Assembly (NCBI GenBank): GCA_000381565.1
Contig: KB906725.1
Span: forward strand, 1,443,731 to 1,507,730
Length of the DNA stretch: 64,000 bases
From: Oxalobacteraceae bacterium AB_14
Lineage (GTDB): Bacteria; Pseudomonadota; Gammaproteobacteria; Burkholderiales; Burkholderiaceae_D
Direction: 5' to 3'
Part shown: piece by piece, positions 19,351-28,294 of the stretch
Layout: every line of letters starts with the position of its first letter
Numbering within the stretch: position 1 is the first letter of the stretch
The notes under the pieces: model-generated
What the model was told of the DNA's origin: nothing
Database searches by the model: none
What the model saw: the letters and a program-made list of their open reading frames with translations, nothing else
Position numbers and translations under genes: made by a program

Positions 19351-20058
19351 ATGGACCAAGCCCCACGCTTTCCCTGGAACCATTTCCCTGCGGTTTTTAT
19401 TCACGCATCGGAGAGTTTCGTAAAGACGCATCCTGTCTATTCCGCCGCCAAGGCGGGCGATGGCCTTGCTGCGATGGAACTAGCCAGCGCTGCAATTTCT
19501 CCCAAGATTCTGGAGCAGCTATGGAAACGGTTTAATGAGCATGCCCCGATATTGGTCAGTGCGCACGCCGAGGAGGCGTCTGGCGTCAACGCCATACCTG
19601 ATGCTATGACGTGGGTGATTTCGGCCTTTCTCAAATGGCCGCGAGAGCCCCGGATAATCCAAACCAACAAAGTCAGCCACACTGGCGCCAACGGCTATGA
19701 GCGGCTGCAACGGCAGGCGGTTTTCGGTGGATCGATTGTAATTGGCCTAAACTATCTGCTGGTAGACGATTTTGTTGGACAAGGTGGAACGCTTGCCAAT
19801 TTGCGAGGTCATATACAGGCGCAAAAAGGGCGCGTTATCGGCGCAACGGTTTTAACCGGCAAGGATTATTCAGCGGAGTTGGCACTTTCAGAGGAAAAGC
19901 TATCTGAACTACGGAGGCAGCATGGACACATCGAATATTGGTGGCGGCAACGGTTCGGCTTCGGATTCGAATCCCTCACCGCGTCAGAAGCCCGATATCT
20001 TAGCCGAACTCGCTCGGCTGAAAGAATCATTGAGGGCTTGGAAGCAGTTGATCGCTGA
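19351..20058 (+). CDS. Phosphoribosyltransferase-fold protein in the ruvA-ruvB gap
   Basis: 235 residues. The type I PRPP-binding motif is clear at residues 135-147 (YLLVDDFVGQGGT): hydrophobic strand, two Asp, then the Gly/Thr loop. An N-terminal ~100-residue part and a C-terminal helical part (LTASEARYLSRTR) are not recognised. No signal peptide or TM. The actual substrate is unknown; such folds range from base salvage to regulatory proteins. Base composition is clearly lower in GC than ruvA/ruvB, suggesting acquisition. Its last 137 bases also encode the start of the next gene in another frame. The start is uncertain, as no good ribosome site was seen. Confidence 0.75.
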   Translation: MDQAPRFPWNHFPAVFIHASESFVKTHPVYSAAKAGDGLAAMELASAAISPKILEQLWKRFNEHAPILVSAHAEEASGVNAIPDAMTWVISAFLKWPREPRIIQTNKVSHTGANGYERLQRQAVFGGSIVIGLNYLLVDDFVGQGGTLANLRGHIQAQKGRVIGATVLTGKDYSAELALSEEKLSELRRQHGHIEYWWRQRFGFGFESLTASEARYLSRTRSAERIIEGLEAVDR

Positions 20059-20221
20059 AGGCAAGGTAGAATCACTGGTGGTGAAAATTGATTCTCCGTC
20101 CGAATTGGCGGGCGTTGCCGCACGCATGCTATCCGAGCAAGAGCAGCAGCAGTTGCAAGCGACCAAGGTTGCACTGAACAATTACCAACAACGCATCATA
20201 CCAACCCAGATACTTGATTGA
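19922..20221 (+). CDS. Small protein overlapping the PRTase gene
   Basis: 99 residues, not recognised. Translation is supported by ACGGAGG four bases before the ATG, inside the PRTase frame. The first ~25 residues are Gly/Ser/Asn-rich, as expected where one frame is constrained by the other. From about 26 to 95 the protein is a charged helix-forming sequence (ILAELARLKESLRAWKQLIAEGKVE), probably a coiled coil, ending in TQILD. The 137-base overlap and the strong ribosome site suggest the two proteins are made together in a set ratio. It could be a partner or inhibitor of the PRTase. Confidence 0.65.
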   Translation: MDTSNIGGGNGSASDSNPSPRQKPDILAELARLKESLRAWKQLIAEGKVESLVVKIDSPSELAGVAARMLSEQEQQQLQATKVALNNYQQRIIPTQILD

Positions 20222-20240
20222 ATAGGCAACCAGCACCTGC

Positions 20241-21295
<1,055 letters not shown>

Positions 21296-21296
<1 letters not shown>

Positions 21297-21760
21297 TGCA
21301 GATCTGGGTCGACGCCGACGCCTGTCCGGCGGTCATCAAGGACATCCTCTACCGCGTGGCCGAGCGCGTGCCGCTGCAGGTCACGCTGGTGGCCAACCAG
21401 TTGCTGCGGGTGCCGCCGTCGCGCCACATCCGCTCGGTGCAAGTGCCGTCCGGCGCCGACGTGGCCGACCAGGAAATCGTGCGTTTGCTGGCGCCGGGCG
21501 ACCTGGTGGTCACCGGCGACATCCCGCTGGCGTCGGACGTGCTGAAGAAGGGCGGCTACGCGCTCAATCCGCGCGGCGAGTTCTACACCAACGACAACAT
21601 CGCGCAGATGCTGACCATGCGCGCCTTCATGGACGAGCTGCGCGGCAGCGGCGTCGACACCGGCGGCCCGGCCGCGTTCAACCAGGGCGACCGGCAAAAC
21701 TTCGCCAACAGCCTGGACCGGCACATCAGCAAGATACAGCGCGCGGCGCGCGGCGCGTGA
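21296..21760 (+). CDS. YaiI/YqxD family protein (UPF0178)
   Basis: 154 residues. A PIN/NYN-like small protein recognised from [15 protein letters not shown] at the N-terminus, [25 protein letters not shown] and [12 protein letters not shown]. The conserved Asp cluster ([15 protein letters not shown]) suggests a metal-binding nuclease-like site, but no activity is established for the family. Start fixed by the one-base overlap with the ruvB stop. A convergent membrane-protein gene ends at the next base. Confidence 0.88.
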
Positions 21761-22129
21761 TTATTTCGGGATGCGCATGGTGGGCACGTAGCGGGTCAGG
21801 TAGATGGTCACGCAGCTGCCGACGAGCAGCAACATGATCTGCAAGCCGGGCTGGTCCACCCGCCACATCGAGTAAGCCAGCGACGCCCACATGAAAATCA
21901 GCGTCCAGATCTTGCCGCGCAAGGGGATGCCCTTGCCGTTCTCGTAGTCGCGCAGGTAGTTGCCGAAGACGCGGTTGGTCAGCAGCCAGTGGTGCAGGCG
22001 GGTCGAGCCGCGCGCGAAACAGGCCGAGGCCAGCAGCAGGAAGGGGGTGGTCGGCAGCAGCGGCAGGAAGATGCCGAGGATGCCCAGCGCGACGGCCAGG
22101 CAGCCGACCAGTATCAGGAATATTTTCAT
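21761..22129 (-). CDS. YbaN/DUF454 inner-membrane protein
   Basis: 122 residues. DUF454 signature GIFLPLLPTTPFLLLASACFARGSTRLHHWL follows the first TM helix (about residues 3-22). Two more TM helices lie near residues 75-92 and 95-113. No role is established for the family. The start at 22129 was preferred over 22159 because the hydrophobic MKIFLILVG matches the family N-terminus. Its stop codon adjoins the convergent YaiI gene with no gap. Confidence 0.85.
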   Translation of the reverse strand: MKIFLILVGCLAVALGILGIFLPLLPTTPFLLLASACFARGSTRLHHWLLTNRVFGNYLRDYENGKGIPLRGKIWTLIFMWASLAYSMWRVDQPGLQIMLLLVGSCVTIYLTRYVPTMRIPK

Positions 22130-22207
22130 GCCATCAGCCTGGTTGGGGGAGCGCCCCATTATCCACGCTCTGCCGCAGCGTGGATAGTCGGGGCGTCCCG
22201 CCCTGGC

Positions 22208-23353
22208 TTACTTGACGGTACGGGTGCCGACCACTTCGACCGTCACGCGGCGGTTCTTGGCGCGGCCTTCGGCGGTGCGGTTGTCCGCCAGCGGCTGGCT
22301 CTCGCCCTTGCCTTCGGTGTAGATGCGCGACGCGTCCACGCCCTTGCTCACCAAGTAGGCCTTGACCGCTTCGGCGCGGCGCAGCGACAGCTTCTGGTTG
22401 TAATCGCTGGCGCCGACCGAGTCGGTATGGCCGACGGTGACCATGACCTCGGTGTCCATGCCTTGCAGCTTGGCCAGCAGGTCGTCCAGCGCGGCCTTGC
22501 CGTCCGGCTTGACGGCGGACTTGTCGAAATCAAACAGCGCTTCGGCGGCGAACGAGACTTTCTCCGAGGTCGGCTGCGGCGCTTTCGGCGCCGGCGGGGG
22601 CAGCGGCGCCACCATCGGTGGCGGTGGCGGCGCCGGCGCGGCCGCCGGCGGTTCGACATACACCGGTGCGCTGTGCGCCGGCCGGCCCAGCTTGTAGACC
22701 AGGCTGACCGACAGCAGGTCGACATTGCCGCGATTGCCGACGGCGTCGTTGACGCGGTAGCGCTCGACCTCGCCGCGCAGCGCCAGCGCTTCGTTCAGCT
22801 TGTACTCCAGGCCGACGCCGGCCTTGGGGTTGAACTTGTGCTCGCTCTGATCGGGGCCGGTGACGGCCGCCAGGCGGTTGCCGCTGAAGTGCGTGCTGGT
22901 CTTGGCGTAGTTGGCGCCGACCCGGCCCAGCAGCGACAGCCGCTCGGTCAGCGGCAGTTGCGCCAGCAGGTCCAGGTTGGCACCGCGGAAGCCGGCCTCG
23001 CCGTTGAGCACGCCGTTGCCGGAGGTGGTGGCGTTGAAGCCGAACTTGCCCAGGTCGAAGTAGCCCAGCTCGACAGCCAGATAGCGGTTCAGCTGCTTGC
23101 CGACAAACAGCTTGTAGCCGGTGTCGCGCTGGTCGGTGTTGAAGGCGGTGACGCTGGCGCCGTTCGCCTGCAGGCTGGTGGTCAGGCGCTGCTGGTCGAT
23201 GTTGGCGCGCGAGCGGCCGACGCCGGCGCCCAGGTACCAGGCGCTGTTGGCCCAGTCCGGGTTGACGAAGGGTTCTTCCGCCTGCGCCAGCTGCATGGCG
23301 AGCATGGCGCAGGTGAGCGCGCTCAGTGTTCCGATTTTTTTAGCGATGGTCAT
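22208..23353 (-). CDS. OmpA family outer-membrane protein
   Basis: 381 residues. Signal peptide ending at ...MQLAQA (about residue 25). An N-terminal eight-stranded beta-barrel domain (about 35-230, closing with DLLSVSLVYKLGRP) is followed by a Pro/Ala-rich linker (PPPPPMVAPLPPPAP) and a C-terminal OmpA-like peptidoglycan-binding domain (LFDFDKSAVKPDGKAALDDL ... GHTDSVGASDYNQKLSLRRA). It anchors the outer membrane to the wall. Only 25 bp separate it from the ice-binding lipoprotein gene upstream on the same strand, so the two form an operon. Confidence 0.92.
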   Translation of the reverse strand: MTIAKKIGTLSALTCAMLAMQLAQAEEPFVNPDWANSAWYLGAGVGRSRANIDQQRLTTSLQANGASVTAFNTDQRDTGYKLFVGKQLNRYLAVELGYFDLGKFGFNATTSGNGVLNGEAGFRGANLDLLAQLPLTERLSLLGRVGANYAKTSTHFSGNRLAAVTGPDQSEHKFNPKAGVGLEYKLNEALALRGEVERYRVNDAVGNRGNVDLLSVSLVYKLGRPAHSAPVYVEPPAAAPAPPPPPMVAPLPPPAPKAPQPTSEKVSFAAEALFDFDKSAVKPDGKAALDDLLAKLQGMDTEVMVTVGHTDSVGASDYNQKLSLRRAEAVKAYLVSKGVDASRIYTEGKGESQPLADNRTAEGRAKNRRVTVEVVGTRTVK

Positions 23354-23378
23354 GATGAGGTTCCCGAGAGGTGAGCGT

Positions 23379-24899
23379 TTATTTGGCGATCTGGTTGTTG
23401 CGCAGCGTGACGGCGGCGGCGGTCAGCACGCGGCCGTTGAGCAGCGTGGTGTTGTCGCCCACCGTGATCGCCGCCGACTGGCCCAGGATGTTGCCCTTGA
23501 AGACGCTGTTGGCGCCCAGCGTCGTCGGGCCGACCGGCAGCCAGTTGACATTGGCTGCGGTGGCGCCGTTGCCCAGGGCGACGATCGAATTGGCGGTCGA
23601 GTTCAAGGTCAGCGCGGTGCGGAAGATGTACACGCCGGGACCGCTCAAGGTCACGGTGCCGGTGATGTTGATGGCGCCGGCGTAGCAGTAGACGCCCGGG
23701 GCGAAGGTCTGGCCGCCGAGGTCGATGTCGCCGGCGAAGCTGACGTCGCAGCTGCGGCCGTTGGCGTTGCTGATGGCCACTTGCAGGTCGGCCAGGGCGC
23801 CGGCCAGGATGGCGCCGGATTTGTAGTTGGTGAAGCCTGCCACCAGGGTCGGATCGGTGGTTTGCGACGGCGAGCCGACATCGCCGGTGATCAGCGTGGT
23901 GCCGCCGGCGTTGTTGGTCAGCGAGGTGCCGGCCAGGACGGCGAAGCTGGCGGCGTTGCCCAGCGCGACAGGCTGGGCCACTGGTGGCAGCGGCGGCAGC
24001 ACGCCGGCGGTCACGCTCAGCGCGGCGCTGCCCGATTTGGCGCCGACGGTGGCGCTGACGGTGGTGGTGCCGACGGCGACGCCGGTGGCCAGGCCGGTCG
24101 TGGTGATGGTGCCGATGGCCGGGGTGCTGGCGCTCCAGGCGGCGCTGCCGGTGACCAGGGCGGTGCTGTTATCCGAGTAGGTGGCGGTGGCGACGAATTG
24201 CTGCTGGCCGCCGATCAGGACGGTGGGGTTGGCCGGGGTGACGGCGATGCTGGCGAGCGTGGCGGCGGGCACGGTGACGGTGGTGCTGGCGTTCTTGCCA
24301 TTGCTGCTGGCGGTGAGCACCGAGGTGCCCAGTGCGACACCGGTGACCAGGCCGCCGGCGTTGACGGTGGCGCTGGCCGGGGTGGCCGACACGAAGGTCG
24401 AACCGGCGGTCAGGTCCTGGGTGCTGGCGTCGGAATAGGTGCCGATGACGGCCAGCTGGCGCGAGGCGGCGATCCGCACGGTCGGCGCTTGCGGCGCGAC
24501 GGCGATCGACAGCAGCGCGGCCGGGGTGACGGTCAGCGTGGCCGAGGCGGTCTTGCCGTTGAAGGCGGCGCTGATGACGGACGTGCCGACGCCGGCGCTG
24601 GTGGCCAGGCCGGTGGTGGCGGCGACGCTGGCCACGGCCGGGGTGGCGGAGCTCCAGGCGGCGGCGACCGCCTGCGTGGAGCCGTCGCTATAGATGGCGC
24701 TGGCGCTGAACTGCTGGGTGGTGCCGAGGGCGATGCTGGGCGCCGGCGGCGTCACCGCCAGCGACACCAGCGTGGCGGCCGGCAGGCCGAGGATGGGATC
24801 GCGCCCCTGGTCGCCGCCGCCGCAGCCCGCCAGCAGGGCGGCGGCGAGCAGGCCGACGGAACAGATCAGGGTCTGGGTGGATCGTTGCAGGAATTTCAT
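23379..24899 (-). CDS. Ice-binding (DUF3494) lipoprotein with Ig-like repeats
   Basis: 506 residues. Lipoprotein signal with lipobox LLAGC (Cys about residue 26) followed by GGG. Three bacterial Ig-like (BIG2) repeats (about 43-300) each show LxSIAVTP, QQFxAxATYSDxST and VGTSxxxA motifs. The C-terminal DUF3494 ice-binding beta-helix (about 310-506) is marked by LGNAASFAVLAGTSLTN, TLITGDVGSPS and VYIFRTALTLNS, ending AAVTLRNNQIAK. Domain members bind ice or act as surface adhesins; ice binding here is inference. The Ig repeats have diverged, and one carries an unusual TQDLTAGSTFVSATPASATV. Confidence 0.9.
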   Translation of the reverse strand: MKFLQRSTQTLICSVGLLAAALLAGCGGGDQGRDPILGLPAATLVSLAVTPPAPSIALGTTQQFSASAIYSDGSTQAVAAAWSSATPAVASVAATTGLATSAGVGTSVISAAFNGKTASATLTVTPAALLSIAVAPQAPTVRIAASRQLAVIGTYSDASTQDLTAGSTFVSATPASATVNAGGLVTGVALGTSVLTASSNGKNASTTVTVPAATLASIAVTPANPTVLIGGQQQFVATATYSDNSTALVTGSAAWSASTPAIGTITTTGLATGVAVGTTTVSATVGAKSGSAALSVTAGVLPPLPPVAQPVALGNAASFAVLAGTSLTNNAGGTTLITGDVGSPSQTTDPTLVAGFTNYKSGAILAGALADLQVAISNANGRSCDVSFAGDIDLGGQTFAPGVYCYAGAINITGTVTLSGPGVYIFRTALTLNSTANSIVALGNGATAANVNWLPVGPTTLGANSVFKGNILGQSAAITVGDNTTLLNGRVLTAAAVTLRNNQIAK

Positions 24900-25154
24900 G
24901 ATGTTTCCTTTGTGCTGAAACAGTGGGCCAACTGGCGGCCTTCGCTGTGTGCGATAGGCAAGTGTTCCACGGTCTCATGCACAACGGCGCCGGTATGTAC
25001 GCTGGCGCTCTTAGTCGAGGCCGCTGCGGCATCCTTACAACGGATACAAAAAATATAAAAATGAAATCATTGTAAGGATGGCGTGATGTCATGTGACCAA
25101 CACGAGCCGCGCATCGGCGCGGCATCCTGTTCACCTCACCAAGGAAGACCTCAG

Positions 25155-25985
25155 ATGAAACCTTATACTCTTGCCAAGGCCGTGCTGGCCGCCTGCGTCA
25201 GCCTGTCCGCCTGCGCCGCCCAGGCGGCCGACGTCACGTTCACCTTCACCAATACCGCGCCGGCAGGCGGGGTCGGCGTCGCGCCGTTGTGGCTGGGGCT
25301 GCATAACGGCAGCTTCGACAGCTTCGATGTGGGCAGCGCGGCCTCGGTGGCGGTCGAGCGCGCGGCCGAGGACGGCAACGCCGGCGTGCTGACGTCGAAC
25401 TTCGCCAGCCAGGTGGCCGGCGGCGTCCAGACCACGCTGCCCAACGGCCCGCGCTTCCCCGGCGCCAGCAGCACGTTCACCTTGCACAACGTCGACCTGA
25501 ACGGCGCTAACCGCTACCTGAGCTACGCCGCGATGGTCGTGCTCAGCAACGATTTCTTTATTGGGAATGACGACGCCAAGGCGATCGACCTGTCGTCGCT
25601 GGCGGGTGGCGGCAGCCTGTCGCTGGCGCTGGGCGGCGCCGGCCATGTGTATGACGCCGGCACCGAGCAGAACAACTTCGCCTACTCGCTGGCCAACGGC
25701 GCCTACGGCATCGGCGGCGGCCAGAGCGGACCGAACCAGGGTATCGACGAGCACGGCGTGGTGCATGTCGCCACCGGCAATCCCTACCTGAGCTTTGTCG
25801 ACGACGGCAACTACGTGCCGGCCAACTTCGACTGGACCGCGCTGAACTTCAATAACCAGCAATCCATCGGCCGCCTGGATATCGCGGTCGCGGCGGTGCC
25901 GGAGCCGGCAACCTATGCGATGCTGTTCGCCGGCCTCGGCATGCTGGGCTTGGTCGCCCGTCGCCGCCAAGGCGCCGGCGCTTAA
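25155..25985 (+). CDS. Spondin-domain protein with PEP-CTERM sorting signal
   Basis: 276 residues. Signal peptide to about residue 24 (ACAAQAAD). A spondin-like region (TFTNTAPAGGVGVAPLWLGLHNGSFDSFDVG) occupies most of the protein, including FFIGNDDAKAIDL and YLSFVDDGNYVPANFDW. The C-terminus is a full PEP-CTERM signal: VPEPATYAMLFAGLG, hydrophobic helix, then RRRQ. Such proteins are processed by exosortase and linked to exopolysaccharide production; no exosortase gene is in the window. The start at 25155 follows AAGGAAGACC. Divergent from the ice-binding gene, with 255 bp between. Confidence 0.88.
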   Translation: MKPYTLAKAVLAACVSLSACAAQAADVTFTFTNTAPAGGVGVAPLWLGLHNGSFDSFDVGSAASVAVERAAEDGNAGVLTSNFASQVAGGVQTTLPNGPRFPGASSTFTLHNVDLNGANRYLSYAAMVVLSNDFFIGNDDAKAIDLSSLAGGGSLSLALGGAGHVYDAGTEQNNFAYSLANGAYGIGGGQSGPNQGIDEHGVVHVATGNPYLSFVDDGNYVPANFDWTALNFNNQQSIGRLDIAVAAVPEPATYAMLFAGLGMLGLVARRRQGAGA

Positions 25986-26016
25986 GCGGGGCAAGCGCCG
26001 GGAATAGGGCGGGTGC

Positions 26017-26466
26017 TTACTCCTGGCGCACCCACACCTGCGAACGGCCCAGCATCGGCACGCCGATGTAGCCGCGCATGCTCAGCTTCTTGCCGCCGTC
26101 GGTCAGGTGCAGCTTGCACTTGTAGGTCTCGCCGTTGTCCGGGTCGAGGATCTGGCCGCCGTTGTATTCGTCGCCGTCCTTCTTCAGATTGCTCATGATG
26201 ACCATGCCGATCACCGGCTTGCCCTTGCGCGCGTCCTGGCATTTTTCGCAGTTCGGCGCCTGGTCTTCGCCGGGTTCGCGGAACAGTTTCTCGATCTGGC
26301 CTTGCAGCACGCCGTTGGTTTCGGTGACGCGGATCAGCGCCTTCGGCTTGCCGGTCTTGTCGTCGATATTTTTCCACAGGCCGATAGGCGAGGCGTCGTC
26401 GGCGAAGGCGGGGGCGATCGACAGGAAGGCCGCAACCGCCAGGCCCAGGAATTTCAAAGTACGCAT
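26017..26466 (-). CDS. DUF2147 family secreted protein
   Basis: 149 residues with a signal peptide (LGLAVAAFLSIAPAFAD). The mature part shows the DUF2147 pattern: GLWKNIDDKTGKPKALIRV, a Cys pair in NCEKCQDARKGKPVIGMVI, and LSMRGYIGVPMLGRSQVWVRQE. Lipocalin-like beta structure is expected. No function is known for the family. It faces away from the YheO-type regulator gene across about 110 bp. Confidence 0.87.
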   Translation of the reverse strand: MRTLKFLGLAVAAFLSIAPAFADDASPIGLWKNIDDKTGKPKALIRVTETNGVLQGQIEKLFREPGEDQAPNCEKCQDARKGKPVIGMVIMSNLKKDGDEYNGGQILDPDNGETYKCKLHLTDGGKKLSMRGYIGVPMLGRSQVWVRQE

Positions 26467-26574
26467 GTGAGTCTCCAGGTGGTTTTTTGTTCAAAGAGTG
26501 TAGCAAAAAAATGACCGGTCGTACTATTTTCGTGGCTTTTACACAAATAATCTAAAACAAGATAATATGTGCAA

Positions 26575-27210
26575 ATGAAAAAGACACCCGAACAGCAAAA
26601 CCTGCTGGACCAGCTGCGCCAGGTCGCCGACGGCCTGGGCCAGACCCTGGCGCCGTTCTGCGAAGTGGTGCTGCACGATCTGACCGATCCCGAGCACGCC
26701 ATCCTGGCGATCCACAACAAGCTGTCCGGCCGCGCCGTCGGCGCGCCGGCCACCGAGCTGGGGCTGGCGCGCGCCGCCGATCCCGGCGTCGCCCAGGTGA
26801 TCGCCAACTACCCCAACACCTTCGCCGACGGCCGCCGCGCCAAGAGCACCTCGATCGGCATCAAGGACAGCGCCGGCCAGTACGTCGCCGCGCTGTGCCT
26901 GAACGTCGACCTGACGGTGTTCCGCAGCCTGAACGCCTTGCTGACCCAGTTCAGCGCGGTCGACAACGATGCCGCCGTGCGCGAGACGCTGGAGCCGGCC
27001 GGCGCCGACGCCCTCCGCGCCCGCATCGACCAGTTCGCCGCGCGCCTGGCCACCACGCCGCGCGCGCTCAAGGCCGAGGAGCGCAAGGCGCTGATGCGCG
27101 AACTGAAGGAATCGGGCCTGGGCGATGTGCGGCGCGCCATGGATATCGTCGCCAATTATTTGAACGTCTCGCGCGCCACGGTGTACAACGATGCCCGCGA
27201 TGTCCAATAA
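26575..27210 (+). CDS. YheO/DauR-type transcriptional regulator
   Basis: 211 residues. N-terminal YheO-like PAS domain (about 5-115, LAPFCEVVLHDLTDPEHAILAIHN ... GIKDSAGQYVAALCLNVDLT). C-terminal HTH of the DauR class (about 165-208, LGDVRRAMDIVANYLNVSRATVYNDARD). Members sense small metabolites and control amino-acid catabolism genes. It lies 115 bp upstream of an ammonia-lyase gene on the same strand, which is the natural target. No ribosome site precedes the ATG at 26575 (GTG at 26569 is the alternative), while GATAAT sits just upstream; the mRNA may have little or no leader. Confidence 0.85.
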   Translation: MKKTPEQQNLLDQLRQVADGLGQTLAPFCEVVLHDLTDPEHAILAIHNKLSGRAVGAPATELGLARAADPGVAQVIANYPNTFADGRRAKSTSIGIKDSAGQYVAALCLNVDLTVFRSLNALLTQFSAVDNDAAVRETLEPAGADALRARIDQFAARLATTPRALKAEERKALMRELKESGLGDVRRAMDIVANYLNVSRATVYNDARDVQ

Positions 27211-27325
27211 CGACGCCCGCATCTTTTCTGCAGGATCTTTCGGTGGCGCGCATGCTGCAACGGCGCGCTTTGGCAACTGGCACGGGCACCCATATCGCCT
27301 GGCCCTGGTAAAGACAAGGAAAACC

Positions 27326-28294
27326 ATGAACCAACTGAAGCTCCCAACCTACGCCGACGTGCTGGCCGCCTCGGAGCGCATCGCCGGCCACGCCCACCAC
27401 ACGCCGGTGGCCACCTCGCGCACCGCCAACGAAGAGCTGGGCGCCGAGGTGTTCTTCAAGTGCGAGAACATGCAGCGCATGGGCGCGTTCAAGTTCCGCG
27501 GCGGCTACAACGCCCTGGCGCGCTTCACGCCCGAGCAGCGCCGCGCCGGCGTGGTGGCGTTTTCGTCGGGGAACCATGCGCAGGCGATCGCGCTGGCGGC
27601 CAGGCTGCTGGGCATTCCGGCCACCATCGTCATGCCATTGGATGCGCCTGCCTCCAAGGTGGCCGCCACGCGCGGCTACGGCGCGCAAGTGGTGAGCTAC
27701 GACCGCTACACCGAAGACCGCGAACAGATCGGCCGCGACCTGGCCCAGCAACACGGCCTGACCCTGATCCCGCCCTACGACCATCCGGACGTGATCGCCG
27801 GGCAGGGCACGGCGGCCAAGGAATTGCTGGAGACGGTGGGCCACCTGGACGCGCTGTTCGTCTGCCTGGGCGGCGGCGGCCTGCTGAGCGGCTCGGCGCT
27901 GGCGTCGCGCGCGATCTCGCCGTCGACCAGGATCTACGGCGTGGAGCCGGAAGCGGGCAACGACGGCCAGCAATCGTTCCGCAGCGGCGCCATCGTGCAT
28001 ATCGACACGCCGAAGACCATCGCCGACGGCGCCCAGACCCAGCACCTGGGCAAGCTGACCTTCCCCATCATCCAGCGCGACGTGGACGATATCCTGACCG
28101 TCGGCGACGAGCAGCTGCGCCACGAAATGCGCTTCATCGCGGCGCGCATGAAGATGGTGGTGGAGCCGACCGGCTGCCTGGGCTTCGCCGCCGCGCGGGC
28201 GATGAAGGACCAGCTGCAAGGCAAGCGCATCGGCGTCATCATCAGCGGCGGCAACGTCGACATCGACCGTTACGCCGCCTTGCTGGCCCACTAA
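27326..28294 (+). CDS. PLP-dependent threonine / threo-3-hydroxyaspartate ammonia-lyase
   Basis: 322 residues. Fold-type II PLP enzyme. The Schiff-base Lys is in MGAFKFRGGYNAL (about residue 54), the Ser/Asn phosphate-contact segment is SSGNHAQAIALAA, and the phosphate-binding Gly loop is CLGGGGLLSGSAL. There is no C-terminal ACT/regulatory domain, so it is a catabolic or serine-racemase-like enzyme, not IlvA. Family members without that domain act on Thr, Ser or threo-3-hydroxyaspartate; pairing with a DauR-type regulator favours the last, as inference. AAGGAAAACC precedes the ATG. It converges on the oxidoreductase gene with no gap. Confidence 0.85.
   Translation: MNQLKLPTYADVLAASERIAGHAHHTPVATSRTANEELGAEVFFKCENMQRMGAFKFRGGYNALARFTPEQRRAGVVAFSSGNHAQAIALAARLLGIPATIVMPLDAPASKVAATRGYGAQVVSYDRYTEDREQIGRDLAQQHGLTLIPPYDHPDVIAGQGTAAKELLETVGHLDALFVCLGGGGLLSGSALASRAISPSTRIYGVEPEAGNDGQQSFRSGAIVHIDTPKTIADGAQTQHLGKLTFPIIQRDVDDILTVGDEQLRHEMRFIAARMKMVVEPTGCLGFAAARAMKDQLQGKRIGVIISGGNVDIDRYAALLAH

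Noticed and set aside
23121-25058. 645-codon Gly/Ala/Asp-rich + strand frame over the ice-binding gene
   Set aside because: Shadow of the repetitive Ig-like coding sequence on the minus strand.
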